DNA of 6,913 nt from Bacillota bacterium (GTDB lineage Bacteria; Bacillota; Clostridia; Lachnospirales; Bianqueaceae). Where the stretch lies: positions 1 to 6,913 of the forward strand of contig JAFVHC010000157.1 of NCBI GenBank assembly GCA_017474705.1. The letters run 5' to 3'. Every line of letters starts with the position of its first letter. Position 1 is the first letter of the stretch. The translations under genes and the position numbers were made by a program. The notes beneath the pieces were generated by a model. That model did no database searches. It saw nothing but the letters and a program-made list of their open reading frames with translations, and was not told the DNA's origin. This document shows, one piece after another, positions 1 through 6,113 of the stretch.

Positions 1-259
1 ATATTACATGGATATGGGCCGCATGGACCGTCGCGCGGCAAGGGATCCGCACGCCATCGGCATGAGCGCGGTACGCGGCGGCACCATCGTTGGCGAGCAT
101 ACGATCCTGTTCGCAGGCCAGGACGAAATGGTCGAGCTGAAGCACACGGCTTTATCGCGCGACGTTTTCGCAGCCGGCGCCATCAGCGCTGCCCGCTTCC
201 TGATCGGCCGTTCCGCCGGTTTATATGATATGAATCAGCTCGTCGAAACGATGCTGTAA
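1..259 (+). CDS. dapB: 4-hydroxy-tetrahydrodipicolinate reductase, C-terminal part (5' end outside window)
   Basis: DapB reduces 4-hydroxy-tetrahydrodipicolinate to tetrahydrodipicolinate with NAD(P)H, in the cytoplasmic route to diaminopimelate and lysine, so it supplies peptidoglycan precursor. The reading frame is open from base 2 (Tyr-Tyr-Met) to the TAA at 257-259, so about 85 residues are visible of a family length near 250-270. The visible part carries the family's C-terminal signature: IGMSAVRGGTIVGEH, then LFAGQDE, SRDVFAAGA and near the end GLYDM. The Rossmann nucleotide-binding half and the catalytic His/Lys segment lie outside the window, so the integrity of the active site cannot be judged. 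The ATG at base 8 is an internal methionine, not the start. It is the only gene on this strand, and its last 25 bases are shared with the convergent phosphatase gene. Confidence 0.93.
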   Translation, partial: YYMDMGRMDRRAARDPHAIGMSAVRGGTIVGEHTILFAGQDEMVELKHTALSRDVFAAGAISAARFLIGRSAGLYDMNQLVETML

Positions 260-1014
260 AGCAGAGGCCAAAGGCCTTTCTGCGCAGCGATGATACCTAT
301 GGGGTGGTCGAAAGTCCACCCTTTTTCTATGCCCTCGATCCGGGCTCCGGCCTCGCGTACGATGCAGGAACCCGCGGCGTAATCCCACGGCTGAAGAATA
401 TATTCGAAGTACCCATCGGTACGGCCGCAGGCCACGTAGCACAGATCCAGCGCCGCGGAACCGGACCGGCGGATGTCGGCGCAGGCTTCAAATGCTTTGC
501 GCGCTGCCGCGAAAGTACGGTCGGCCAGTTCCGTATGATAGGGTGAAGTACCCAGTGCCACAAGGGCTCGTTCTGCCGGTCGATCAGATGGTCTGATCTC
601 AGTTCCATTGCAGAAAGCACCGAGTCCGTCTGCTGCAGAGAACATTTCATCTGCATAAGGATCGTATACGACGCCGAGGATACTGCGGTTTTTCTGTGCA
701 AGTGCGACGGAAATACAGGAAAAACGGAACCCCGTGATATAATTCGTGGTCCCGTCGATGGGATCGATGATCCAGCAGAGATCCGCTTCCGGCTGCCGAT
801 CCTGCTCCTCCGCGATGATCAGCGCTTCCGGCAGGACCCGTGTCAGCTGCTCTTTTAAGCGCCGCTGGATCTCCATATCCATATCCGTCACAAAATTAGC
901 ATGTCCCGATTTGGTATCGATCCGGGACAAGGTATGTTCCCTCATGAACCGGCCCGTCTCCTGTACTACAGTACGGACCTGCTCCAGGAGGGCAGCAAGC
1001 ACAGCCCCGTTCAT
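235..1014 (-). CDS. Inositol monophosphatase family protein
   Basis: This is a predicted cytoplasmic Mg2+-dependent phosphatase of the inositol monophosphatase (IMPase/SuhB-like) superfamily, 259 residues, which is the usual family length. All metal-binding motifs are visible: TDMD around residues 43-46, the EE pair at 69-70, the hallmark DPIDGTTN at 84-91, GSAALDL at 185-191, and WDYAAG at 210-215, whose Asp211 is a metal ligand. Substrates in the family include inositol-1-phosphate, fructose-1,6-bisphosphate, 3'-phosphoadenosine phosphates and others, so the substrate is not assigned. The ATG at 1012-1014 overlaps the stop codon of the upstream membrane-protein gene as ATGA, and only a weak purine stretch (AAGAGA) precedes it, which suggests translational coupling. 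At its 3' end it overlaps dapB convergently by 25 bases. Confidence 0.93.
   Translation of the reverse strand: MNGAVLAALLEQVRTVVQETGRFMREHTLSRIDTKSGHANFVTDMDMEIQRRLKEQLTRVLPEALIIAEEQDRQPEADLCWIIDPIDGTTNYITGFRFSCISVALAQKNRSILGVVYDPYADEMFSAADGLGAFCNGTEIRPSDRPAERALVALGTSPYHTELADRTFAAARKAFEACADIRRSGSAALDLCYVACGRTDGYFEYILQPWDYAAGSCIVREAGARIEGIEKGWTFDHPIGIIAAQKGLWPLLYSIVSTS
261..283. other. Stem-loop just after the dapB stop codon
   Basis: A self-complementary stretch begins two bases after the dapB stop: GGCC (266-269), an AAA loop, GGCC (273-276), then outer arms GCAGA (261-265) and TCTGC (279-283) with a two-base bulge. It lies inside the 3' coding end of the opposite-strand phosphatase. It has no T-run on its 3' side in the dapB direction, so it is not a textbook intrinsic terminator. 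It could still help to end or stabilise the dapB transcript. Confidence 0.4.
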
Positions 1015-1532
1015 CGTCTCTTATCGTCCGGAAGGACCAAGGTTCGGGGGATGTAGCGTTTCATCGCTTCCAGCATTTCATCGTTCGGCTCGAAAAGCAT
1101 TTTCAGCGTATTGTTTTCCCGCGTGCAGATCGCGATGTAGGTGTTCTCGCGGATACCGCCCCGGCCTGCGTCCAGGACTTTATTGTAGCTTTTATCGAAG
1201 AGAGACTTGTATCTCGGATCGGATGCCGGCGCGATGATCTCGAACTCGCGGCAGTCCAAAGAGATCATGGACTTACGGGTACTGGCATGATATACGCAGT
1301 CCACGTCCAGCAGCCCATCGGTATAGATATACTCATACTCTTTATCCATACGGCGCCAGACGATCAAACCACCCCATGCGGACAAAGCCAAAAGGATCGG
1401 AAAAGCGGGCGAGAAGAAATTGAGCACCAGGAAATTGATGATGATCAGTCCCAAAACCAGTCCGATGCGCTTGACCCAGTCCATGACCACGCGTTCACGT
1501 TTAACCATATATTCCAGATAGATCGAATCCAT
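1011..1532 (-). CDS. Small two-helix membrane protein, DUF6106-like, function unknown
   Basis: This encodes a 173-residue protein with two adjacent hydrophobic segments near the N terminus (about residues 22-40 and 42-60) joined by a short turn containing SPAFP. A soluble domain of about 110 residues follows, probably cytoplasmic. The stretch after the membrane hairpin, EYEYIYTDGLLDVD at 65-78 followed by SLDCREFEIIAP at 91-102, resembles the family I recall as DUF6106 from Clostridia. That assignment is from memory of the pattern, and no function is known to me. The start is supported by a strong Shine-Dalgarno (complement of CCTCCC, 1539-1544) six bases upstream. The gene is the first of a two-gene unit with the phosphatase, the two overlapping by four bases, and a probable promoter lies upstream. 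There is no signal peptide cleavage site or catalytic motif that I recognise. Confidence 0.85.
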   Translation of the reverse strand: MDSIYLEYMVKRERVVMDWVKRIGLVLGLIIINFLVLNFFSPAFPILLALSAWGGLIVWRRMDKEYEYIYTDGLLDVDCVYHASTRKSMISLDCREFEIIAPASDPRYKSLFDKSYNKVLDAGRGGIRENTYIAICTRENNTLKMLFEPNDEMLEAMKRYIPRTLVLPDDKRR

Positions 1533-1567
1533 ATGCGGCCTCCCTGTAGATCTGAATATTCATTTGT

Positions 1568-1596
1568 ATTGTATCACAGTTCACTGCTTCATGCAA
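1568..1596 (-). promoter_or_regulatory. Probable promoter for the DUF6106-like/phosphatase unit
   Basis: On the - strand a TACAAT -10 box (1568-1573) is preceded by TGA, giving an extended -10 (TGnTACAAT). Seventeen bases upstream is TTGCAT (1591-1596), a weak -35 match (3 of 6). The element overlaps the final codons of nth and sits 35 bases before the start codon at 1532. The extended -10 compensates for the poor -35. Confidence 0.5.
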
Positions 1597-2221
1597 TGAC
1601 CGCTGAGGCATATTCGCAGTCCTTACGGATCGGGCACGTGTCGCATTCCGGCTTTCTTGCGTGACAGCAGTAGCGCCCGTGGAAGATCAGGACATGGTGC
1701 ATCAGGCTCCAGTCCTCTCGGTCCAAGGCTTCCATCAGCTGCTGCTCTGTTTCCTCGACCGTCTTCGCGTGCGTCAGACCGATACGGTTCGCGACACGGA
1801 ACACATGAGTATCCACGGCGATCGCCGGTTCTCCGAACGCGTTGGAAAGGACCACATTCGCGGTCTTCCTGCCGACGCCGGCCAGAGTGGTCAGCTCTTC
1901 GCGCGTGGCAGGGACCTCTCCATGGAACCGGTCTGCCAGCTGGCGGACCATCTTGTACAGGTTGTCCGCCTTATTATTATAAAAGCCCAGCGTATGGATA
2001 TACGCACGGATCTGATCCGGGGTCAACGCCAGATAATCATCCAGCGTACGGCAGTCCGCGAACAGTACTTTGGTGACTTTATTGACCTGTTTATCTGTTG
2101 TCTGCGCGGACAGACAGGTCGCGATCAGGATCTCAAGCGGAGTGGAAAAATCCAGCTCACAGCGCGCATCCGGATACCGTTCCTGCAAAGCATGGACGAT
2201 CCGGTCGACTTTTTCTTCCAT
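1589..2221 (-). CDS. nth: Endonuclease III (DNA glycosylase/AP lyase)
   Basis: Nth removes oxidised pyrimidines from DNA and cleaves the resulting abasic site in base-excision repair. The 210-residue product matches the usual length (E. coli 211). The helix-hairpin-helix is at about residues 112-127 (TTLAGVGRKTANVV) with the catalytic lysine at 119. The catalytic aspartate is at 137 in AVDTHVFRV. A [4Fe-4S] cluster motif C-x6-C-x2-C-x5-C ends the protein (Cys186, 193, 196, 202). I chose the ATG at 2219-2221 because AAAGGAGA (2226-2233) lies at ideal distance and the E. coli alignment fits. An in-frame ATG at 2275 would add 18 unlike residues, include the SD and nearly touch the terminator. 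The gene sits alone after the LCP terminator, and I see no convincing promoter in the 57 bases between them: TATGAT at 2264-2269 lacks a -35. Confidence 0.96.
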   Translation of the reverse strand: MEEKVDRIVHALQERYPDARCELDFSTPLEILIATCLSAQTTDKQVNKVTKVLFADCRTLDDYLALTPDQIRAYIHTLGFYNNKADNLYKMVRQLADRFHGEVPATREELTTLAGVGRKTANVVLSNAFGEPAIAVDTHVFRVANRIGLTHAKTVEETEQQLMEALDREDWSLMHHVLIFHGRYCCHARKPECDTCPIRKDCEYASAVIA

Positions 2222-2278
2222 AATATCTCCTTTAGTTTGCAGCGCCTTGGGCACTGCATCCATATCATACTGCAATGT

Positions 2279-2310
2279 AAAAAGAGAGCGAGGACGTGAC
2301 CGTTCTCGCT
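2279..2310 (-). terminator. Rho-independent terminator after the LCP gene
   Basis: On the - strand AGCGAG (2310-2305) pairs with CTCGCT (2292-2287). After one A/C mismatch, ACG pairs with CGT around a GTCA loop. The hairpin is followed by CTC and then a run of five T (2283-2279). It starts 10 bases after the LCP stop codon and separates that gene from nth. Confidence 0.75.
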
Positions 2311-2320
2311 TTTCTTAAGT

Positions 2321-3373
2321 TCAATCCAATTCCAGTTCCGCACGGAGCTCCGCCCGTACGCGGGCCAGATTATCCTCATCCAGTTGATAATACCAACCGT
2401 TATTGCTGAATCCATAACCCGTAAGAGTATCATAATTGATGACGTTGTTCAGGCAGGGGCTGTAGCGGGTGATCATGTCCATTGCCATGCTCATGTCCAC
2501 ATTGGTCAGCACATTGCCGGAGACCGCATCCAGAAGTTCCTGATAATTCAAAGCGCCGGCAAGGGTGGTAGCCTTCTTGGCCACGGCGACGATGACGTTG
2601 CGCTGGCGGCGGCTGCGTCCGAAATCACCCTCCGGATCGTTCTTACGCATACGGCAGAAAGCCAGAGCTTCTTTACCATTTAAAGTGACCGTGCCCTCCG
2701 GGAATGTGTACCCATCCCAGGAGAAAGTGAACGCATTCTCGACGGTAACGCCGCCGATGACGTCGATCACGTTCTGGAAACCGGCGAAATTGACGACCGC
2801 ATATGCATCTACCGGAAGCTGCAGCAGCTGCTGGACCGTATTGATGCACAGCTCCGCCCCGCCGTAGGAATAAGCAGCATTGATCTTCGTCCAGGTGCCC
2901 GTTCCGTAGATCTCCACGTAAGAATCACGCGGGATACTCAGCAGGGACATACGCTGCTTGCCGGGATTGAGGACCACATAGATCAGCGTATCGGACAGGC
3001 CATTGACCGCGGTGCGGCCGAAATCACCGGTATCCGTACCGATCAGCAGCATGGCCATGGGCTTGGCGTTGGAAATCAGATCCTCTTTGGTTACAGCGGA
3101 TTCTTCCTTTTCCGGCTGCTTCGGGCGCTCTTTTTCGACCGGATCGTCGACTTCGATGGAGGAATTGCGCATGTCGATGGTACTGACTTCCTGGTACATG
3201 CGGTCCATCGATTTCGCCACGTCAGCCATGACTTTGACCGCAAGGCCGCCGGCCGCCACGATCAGGATCATCAAGAAGCTGAATACCGTGATGACGATAC
3301 GTTTTTTGCGAAGAAAAAGCTGGCGGGCCGACTTTTTGTTCCGTCCTTTCTGCTTTCTGCTTTTCTGACTCAT
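2321..3373 (-). CDS. LytR-CpsA-Psr (LCP) family cell-wall glycopolymer ligase
   Basis: LCP proteins transfer undecaprenyl-linked glycopolymers such as teichoic acids or capsule onto peptidoglycan, outside the membrane. The 350-residue product has a very basic cytoplasmic N terminus (residues 1-25, rich in K and R), one transmembrane segment (about 26-48), a charged stalk (about 50-100) and one LCP domain (about 105-265). Typical residues are present: IGTDTGDFGR at 111-120, SDTLIYVVLN at 127-136, SIPRD at 146-150, ALAFCRMRK at 236-244, and DFGRSRRQRNV at 250-260. These include the conserved Arg/Asp positions that bind the polyprenyl pyrophosphate. A C-terminal extension of about 85 residues follows, with no added LytR_C domain that I recognise. 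The start is the only in-frame candidate, but its nearest SD-like AGGGG is unusually far, 14 bases upstream. It has its own promoter and terminator. The glycopolymer substrate is unknown. Confidence 0.93.
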   Translation of the reverse strand: MSQKSRKQKGRNKKSARQLFLRKKRIVITVFSFLMILIVAAGGLAVKVMADVAKSMDRMYQEVSTIDMRNSSIEVDDPVEKERPKQPEKEESAVTKEDLISNAKPMAMLLIGTDTGDFGRTAVNGLSDTLIYVVLNPGKQRMSLLSIPRDSYVEIYGTGTWTKINAAYSYGGAELCINTVQQLLQLPVDAYAVVNFAGFQNVIDVIGGVTVENAFTFSWDGYTFPEGTVTLNGKEALAFCRMRKNDPEGDFGRSRRQRNVIVAVAKKATTLAGALNYQELLDAVSGNVLTNVDMSMAMDMITRYSPCLNNVINYDTLTGYGFSNNGWYYQLDEDNLARVRAELRAELELD

Positions 3374-3395
3374 ATTAAAAGTTGTTACCCCTGTC

Positions 3396-3408
3396 TTTGA
3401 AATTCAAA
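3396..3408. repeat. 13-base palindrome at the start of the LCP transcript
   Basis: TTTGAA and TTCAAA flank a single central base (3396-3408). Relative to the LCP promoter, the palindrome falls just downstream of the expected transcription start, a typical place for a repressor site. It is AT-rich and short, so chance cannot be excluded. Confidence 0.4.
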
Positions 3409-3416
3409 CATATGTG

Positions 3417-3445
3417 ATTATACAATATTTCCCTGAGAATGGCAA
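3417..3445 (-). promoter_or_regulatory. Sigma-A type promoter for the LCP gene
   Basis: On the - strand TTGCCA (3440-3445, five of six to the -35 consensus) is followed after exactly 17 bases by a perfect TATAAT (3417-3422). It lies in the 75-base gap after the S41 protease stop codon and 43 bases before the LCP start codon, predicting a leader of roughly 35 bases. It is the best promoter in the window and makes the LCP gene independently transcribed. Confidence 0.8.
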
Positions 3446-3448
3446 GTC

Positions 3449-4648
3449 TTATTCTTCTATAAGCCTGTGGATTTCCTCGAGCGCAGCCGCATATTGCGTA
3501 TCCTTTTCTGTGCCTCTCACTTCATCCAGCATCACGTTTTCCGGCAAGGAAACGGTGATATCCGGCTCGATCCCGACGCCATGGATGAATTCACCATTCG
3601 GTGTATAATATCGGGCCATGGTCACCTTCAGACCGCTCTCGTCCGTCAGGCTGTACGTGGTCTGAACGATGCCTTTGCCGAAGGTCTTCATCCCGATCAG
3701 TGTTCCCATGTGATGATCGCGGATCGCTCCGGAAAGGATCTCCGAGGCGCTTGCGCTGTTCTCGTCGACCAGGGTGACCAGCGGGATGCTCAATTGCGTT
3801 TCCTCTTGGGAGGTGAAATCTTCCCTCTTGCCATCGCGCGTCAGCGTATATGTGATGAGCCCTTCGGGCAGGATCTGATCGGCGATGTCCACGACCACGT
3901 TCAGCCGCCCGCCGGGATTGCCGCGCAGATCCAGGATCAAGCCTTTCATTCCCTGCTCCTGCAGTCCTTCCAGCGCTTCCTTGAACTGTTTCGAAGTGAT
4001 ATCATCGAACTCGATGATCTGGATATATCCGATCCCATCATCTATCATATGGGATGCTACGGTATTCTCCTCGATGCGTTCCCGGGTGACTGTCAATAAT
4101 ACAGGATCCTCTTCATCTTCCCGCAGGACGCCGATCACGACGTCTGTGCCGACCTTACCGCGGATCCGGGACGTTACGATCTCCATGGACGCATCTTTCA
4201 TTTCTTCACCGTTTACACTGAAGATCAGATCTCCGGCCTGCATACCGCCTTTTTCTGCTGGTCCGCCGTCAGTCACAGAAAGGACCTCCACCATCTGACG
4301 ATCAACGTTCCACCCCACGACGACACCGATACCGGCGAACGTACCGCTGGCGTTTTCCAGATAGGCTTCGAACTCTTCTTGTGTATAATAACGGGTGTAT
4401 TTATCACCGACCGCATTCGCAAAACCAGCATAAGCCCCTTCCAGCAGCGTGTCAGTATCCACCTCGTCCAGATATTTGGAGCCGATCAGATAAGACATCT
4501 GGTTCAGCTTCATCAGGACTTGCGTTTCCTGCCGCAGGCTCAGGCTGTTTGGAAGCATCCATCGTTGGCATAATACAAGCAGGACAAGGATGCCCGCGAA
4601 ACTCAGTATCCCGCAGATATATCCCTTCCAGAACCGTTTATTCGCCAT
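3449..4648 (-). CDS. S41 family carboxyl-terminal processing protease with PDZ domain (CtpA/CtpB-like)
   Basis: This is a membrane-anchored serine protease of the Ctp/Prc family, which trims or degrades exported proteins on the outer face of the membrane. The 399-residue product has an N-terminal anchor (about residues 9-28), a helical region, a PDZ domain (about 103-190, with AGIGVVVG and GMQAGDLIFSVNG) and the S41 protease core. The Ser-Lys-Gln triad is complete: Ser300 in ENSASASE, Lys325 in TFGKGIVQ and Gln329, with the 25- and 4-residue spacing of the family. I chose the ATG at 4646-4648, preceded at eight bases by AGGAA (4657-4661). A GTG at 4690 would add 14 residues but lies within the upstream terminator. 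The gene is 88 bases downstream of the M23 hydrolase gene, with the terminator between. In B. subtilis ctpB likewise sits beside ftsEX. The substrate is unknown. Confidence 0.94.
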   Translation of the reverse strand: MANKRFWKGYICGILSFAGILVLLVLCQRWMLPNSLSLRQETQVLMKLNQMSYLIGSKYLDEVDTDTLLEGAYAGFANAVGDKYTRYYTQEEFEAYLENASGTFAGIGVVVGWNVDRQMVEVLSVTDGGPAEKGGMQAGDLIFSVNGEEMKDASMEIVTSRIRGKVGTDVVIGVLREDEEDPVLLTVTRERIEENTVASHMIDDGIGYIQIIEFDDITSKQFKEALEGLQEQGMKGLILDLRGNPGGRLNVVVDIADQILPEGLITYTLTRDGKREDFTSQEETQLSIPLVTLVDENSASASEILSGAIRDHHMGTLIGMKTFGKGIVQTTYSLTDESGLKVTMARYYTPNGEFIHGVGIEPDITVSLPENVMLDEVRGTEKDTQYAAALEEIHRLIEE

Positions 4649-4679
4649 GGCCTCAGTTCCTCGTTTTCCTCTTGACTTG

Positions 4680-4713
4680 AAAAACAACACCTGCCCCTGC
4701 GGACAGGTGTTGT
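4680..4713 (-). terminator. Strong Rho-independent terminator after the M23 hydrolase gene
   Basis: On the - strand ACAACACCTG (4713-4704) pairs perfectly with CAGGTGTTGT (4693-4684). The ten-base loop can add a G-U and two G-C pairs, leaving a GCAG tetraloop. A T-run (4684-4680) follows. The hairpin begins 23 bases after the hydrolase stop codon and ends only 31 bases before the S41 protease start codon. Confidence 0.88.
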
Positions 4714-4736
4714 CATTGGACTGTTTTCTGATTTGC

Positions 4737-6086
4737 TCAGCCGACGTAGCTCAACGGATTGGCCAGGCCGCCGTCGATCTGGACTTCAAAGTGCAGGTGA
4801 TTGCCCGTGGAATAACCGGTGGTACCGACATAGGCGATGACCTGACCGGCGCCGACGTAATCACCGGCTGAACAGTTCAGAGCACTGGCATGGGCATACA
4901 ATGTAACATATCCATTGCCATGAGCGATAGCTACATAGTTGCCGTAGCTGCCGTTATAGCTTGCTGTGATGACCGTGCCTCCGGCAGACGCACAGATCGC
5001 TGTGCCGGACGGTGCCGGGATATCGATACCGCGATGACCATTACCGTAGTAACAGGACAATGAATAGTATCCAGGCAACGGCCAGGACAGGCTGACGCTT
5101 CCGGAAGGCTCCTCATAGGAAGGCTCTTCGTAATCGTCCTCTTCCTCTTCTTCGTATCCGCCAGTCTCTTCTTCCTCAGGCTGAGATTCCTCTTCCTCAG
5201 GCTGAGACTCTTCTTCGGCTTCTTCTTCCTGCTGTTGCTGCTGACGTTCTTCTTCCTGACGCTTGCGCTCGGCTTCTTCGGCCTCCCGCTGCTTGCGCGC
5301 TTCTTCTTCAGCAGCTCTGCGTGCCTCTTCTTCCGCTTTGCGGCGGGCTTCTTCGATACGCGCGGCTGTCTCGGCGATCTCGCCGGCCAGCTCCTCACGC
5401 TGCTGTTCCAACTCCTGGATGTAGAGCTCCAGCGCCTCTTTATCTTCCTCGAGCTTCTTCAGCTCTTTCTCTTTTTTACCCTTGACTTCCTGCAGTTCCT
5501 GGCGCTTCTCCTCTTCTTTGGCACGATCGGCTTCCAAGATGGCTTCCTGCTCCGTCACTTCCATTTCCTTGGCTGTGACTTCTTCCTTGGCCTCACCCAA
5601 ATTGACCAGGATCTCCTGATCATACTGCGCCAGGTCGCGGGTATACTCCGCCTTGCTGAACAGATCGGACATGGAGCCGGCCTGCAGCAGGATCTCCAGA
5701 TAATTGATCTGACCGGATTCGTATACCGCTCTCATGCGGAGCTTCAGTTTCTGATACCAGACTGCTTCATTGTCTCTTGCGTCTTCAAGTTCCTGTTTGG
5801 TCTTTTCAAGAAGCGCCAGATTCTCCTCGATCTCGGCATCCAGCTCACGAATGGCTGATTCCTTCTCGCTGATCTGAGTATCCAGTTCTTCCAGGGCCGC
5901 GATGTATTCATCGACACGTGCCTGGGTCTCGGACAGCTCCTCGTCCGCTTCGGATTCTTTGCTTTCTACTTCGGATTTCTGCTCTTCCAGCTCTTCCAGA
6001 TGGGACTCATCTTCCGACGCAAACAACACCGTCGGCTGCAATGCCAGCAGAAGAGCTAAACCAAACGCGATCCACTTTGTACGCAT
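4737..6086 (-). CDS. Secreted coiled-coil M23 (LytM-type) peptidoglycan endopeptidase, CwlO/PcsB/EnvC-like
   Basis: This is a predicted cell-wall hydrolase that cuts peptide cross-links during growth or division. The 449-residue product has a signal peptide (1 to about 23, hydrophobic core IAFGLALLLAL, probable cleavage after LFA). A long coiled coil runs from about 27 to 285, interrupted by a conserved-looking segment at 115-150 (LRMRAVYESG, then YLEILLQAGSMSDLF) typical of PcsB/CwlO N-terminal domains. A very acidic, Gln-rich low-complexity linker (about 280-329) follows, then the M23 domain (about 333-449). The domain has all the expected ligands: His351 and Asp355 in GHRGID, His399 in YAHAS, and His430/His432 in HLHFEV. 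AGGAGG (6092-6097) is five bases before the ATG. The gene follows ftsX by 27 bases. In known systems FtsEX binds the coiled coil and relieves autoinhibition, so this protein is the likely FtsX partner. It could not be told from CwlO or PcsB orthologues by eye. Confidence 0.94.
   Translation of the reverse strand: MRTKWIAFGLALLLALQPTVLFASEDESHLEELEEQKSEVESKESEADEELSETQARVDEYIAALEELDTQISEKESAIRELDAEIEENLALLEKTKQELEDARDNEAVWYQKLKLRMRAVYESGQINYLEILLQAGSMSDLFSKAEYTRDLAQYDQEILVNLGEAKEEVTAKEMEVTEQEAILEADRAKEEEKRQELQEVKGKKEKELKKLEEDKEALELYIQELEQQREELAGEIAETAARIEEARRKAEEEARRAAEEEARKQREAEEAERKRQEEERQQQQQEEEAEEESQPEEEESQPEEEETGGYEEEEEDDYEEPSYEEPSGSVSLSWPLPGYYSLSCYYGNGHRGIDIPAPSGTAICASAGGTVITASYNGSYGNYVAIAHGNGYVTLYAHASALNCSAGDYVGAGQVIAYVGTTGYSTGNHLHFEVQIDGGLANPLSYVG
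5170..5211 (-). repeat. Two 21-base tandem units coding SQPEEEE in the hydrolase linker
   Basis: Two adjacent 21-base units (5170-5190 and 5191-5211) differ at only two bases and encode consecutive copies of an E/SQP/E heptad in the acidic linker of the M23 hydrolase. The whole number of codons means that gain or loss of a unit would change linker length without a frameshift. Confidence 0.7.
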
Positions 6087-6113
6087 TCTTGCCTCCTAAG
6101 AATTCAGGGGATA

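Noticed and set aside
1574..1590. Short dyad CAGT-GA-ACTG after the nth stop as a possible terminator
   Set aside because: It has only four base pairs around a two-base loop and no T-run. It falls in the spacer of the probable promoter instead.
2222..2275. N-terminal extension of Nth from an ATG at 2275
   Set aside because: The 18 added residues resemble no Nth N terminus and contain the SD sequence AAAGGAGA. The ATG at 2221 gives the standard length.
1661..2299. 212-residue + strand open frame opposite nth
   Set aside because: It is antisense to a fully conserved nth with all catalytic and iron-sulfur residues, and its product shows no recognisable motif.
3467..4099. 210-residue + strand open frame opposite the S41 protease
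   Set aside because: It is antisense to the conserved protease core, with no recognisable domain. The opposite frame holds the complete Ser-Lys-Gln triad.
4649..4690. N-terminal extension of the S41 protease from a GTG at 4690
   Set aside because: The GTG lies in the descending arm of the terminator hairpin, and the extension is not needed for the anchor. The ATG at 4648 has a well-spaced AGGAA.
4931..5398. 155-residue Lys/Arg/Ser-rich - strand open frame, a possible small basic protein
   Set aside because: It is a frame-shifted reading of the same purine-rich coiled-coil DNA, lies wholly inside the M23 hydrolase gene, and has no recognisable domain.
5235..5858. 207-residue + strand open frame, highly hydrophobic (Leu/Phe-rich), which could look like a membrane protein
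   Set aside because: It is the antisense of the Glu/Lys/Gln-rich coiled coil. Complementary GAA, GAG and AAG codons read as TTC, CTC and CTT, which yields Phe and Leu automatically. The - strand gene has complete domains and an SD.
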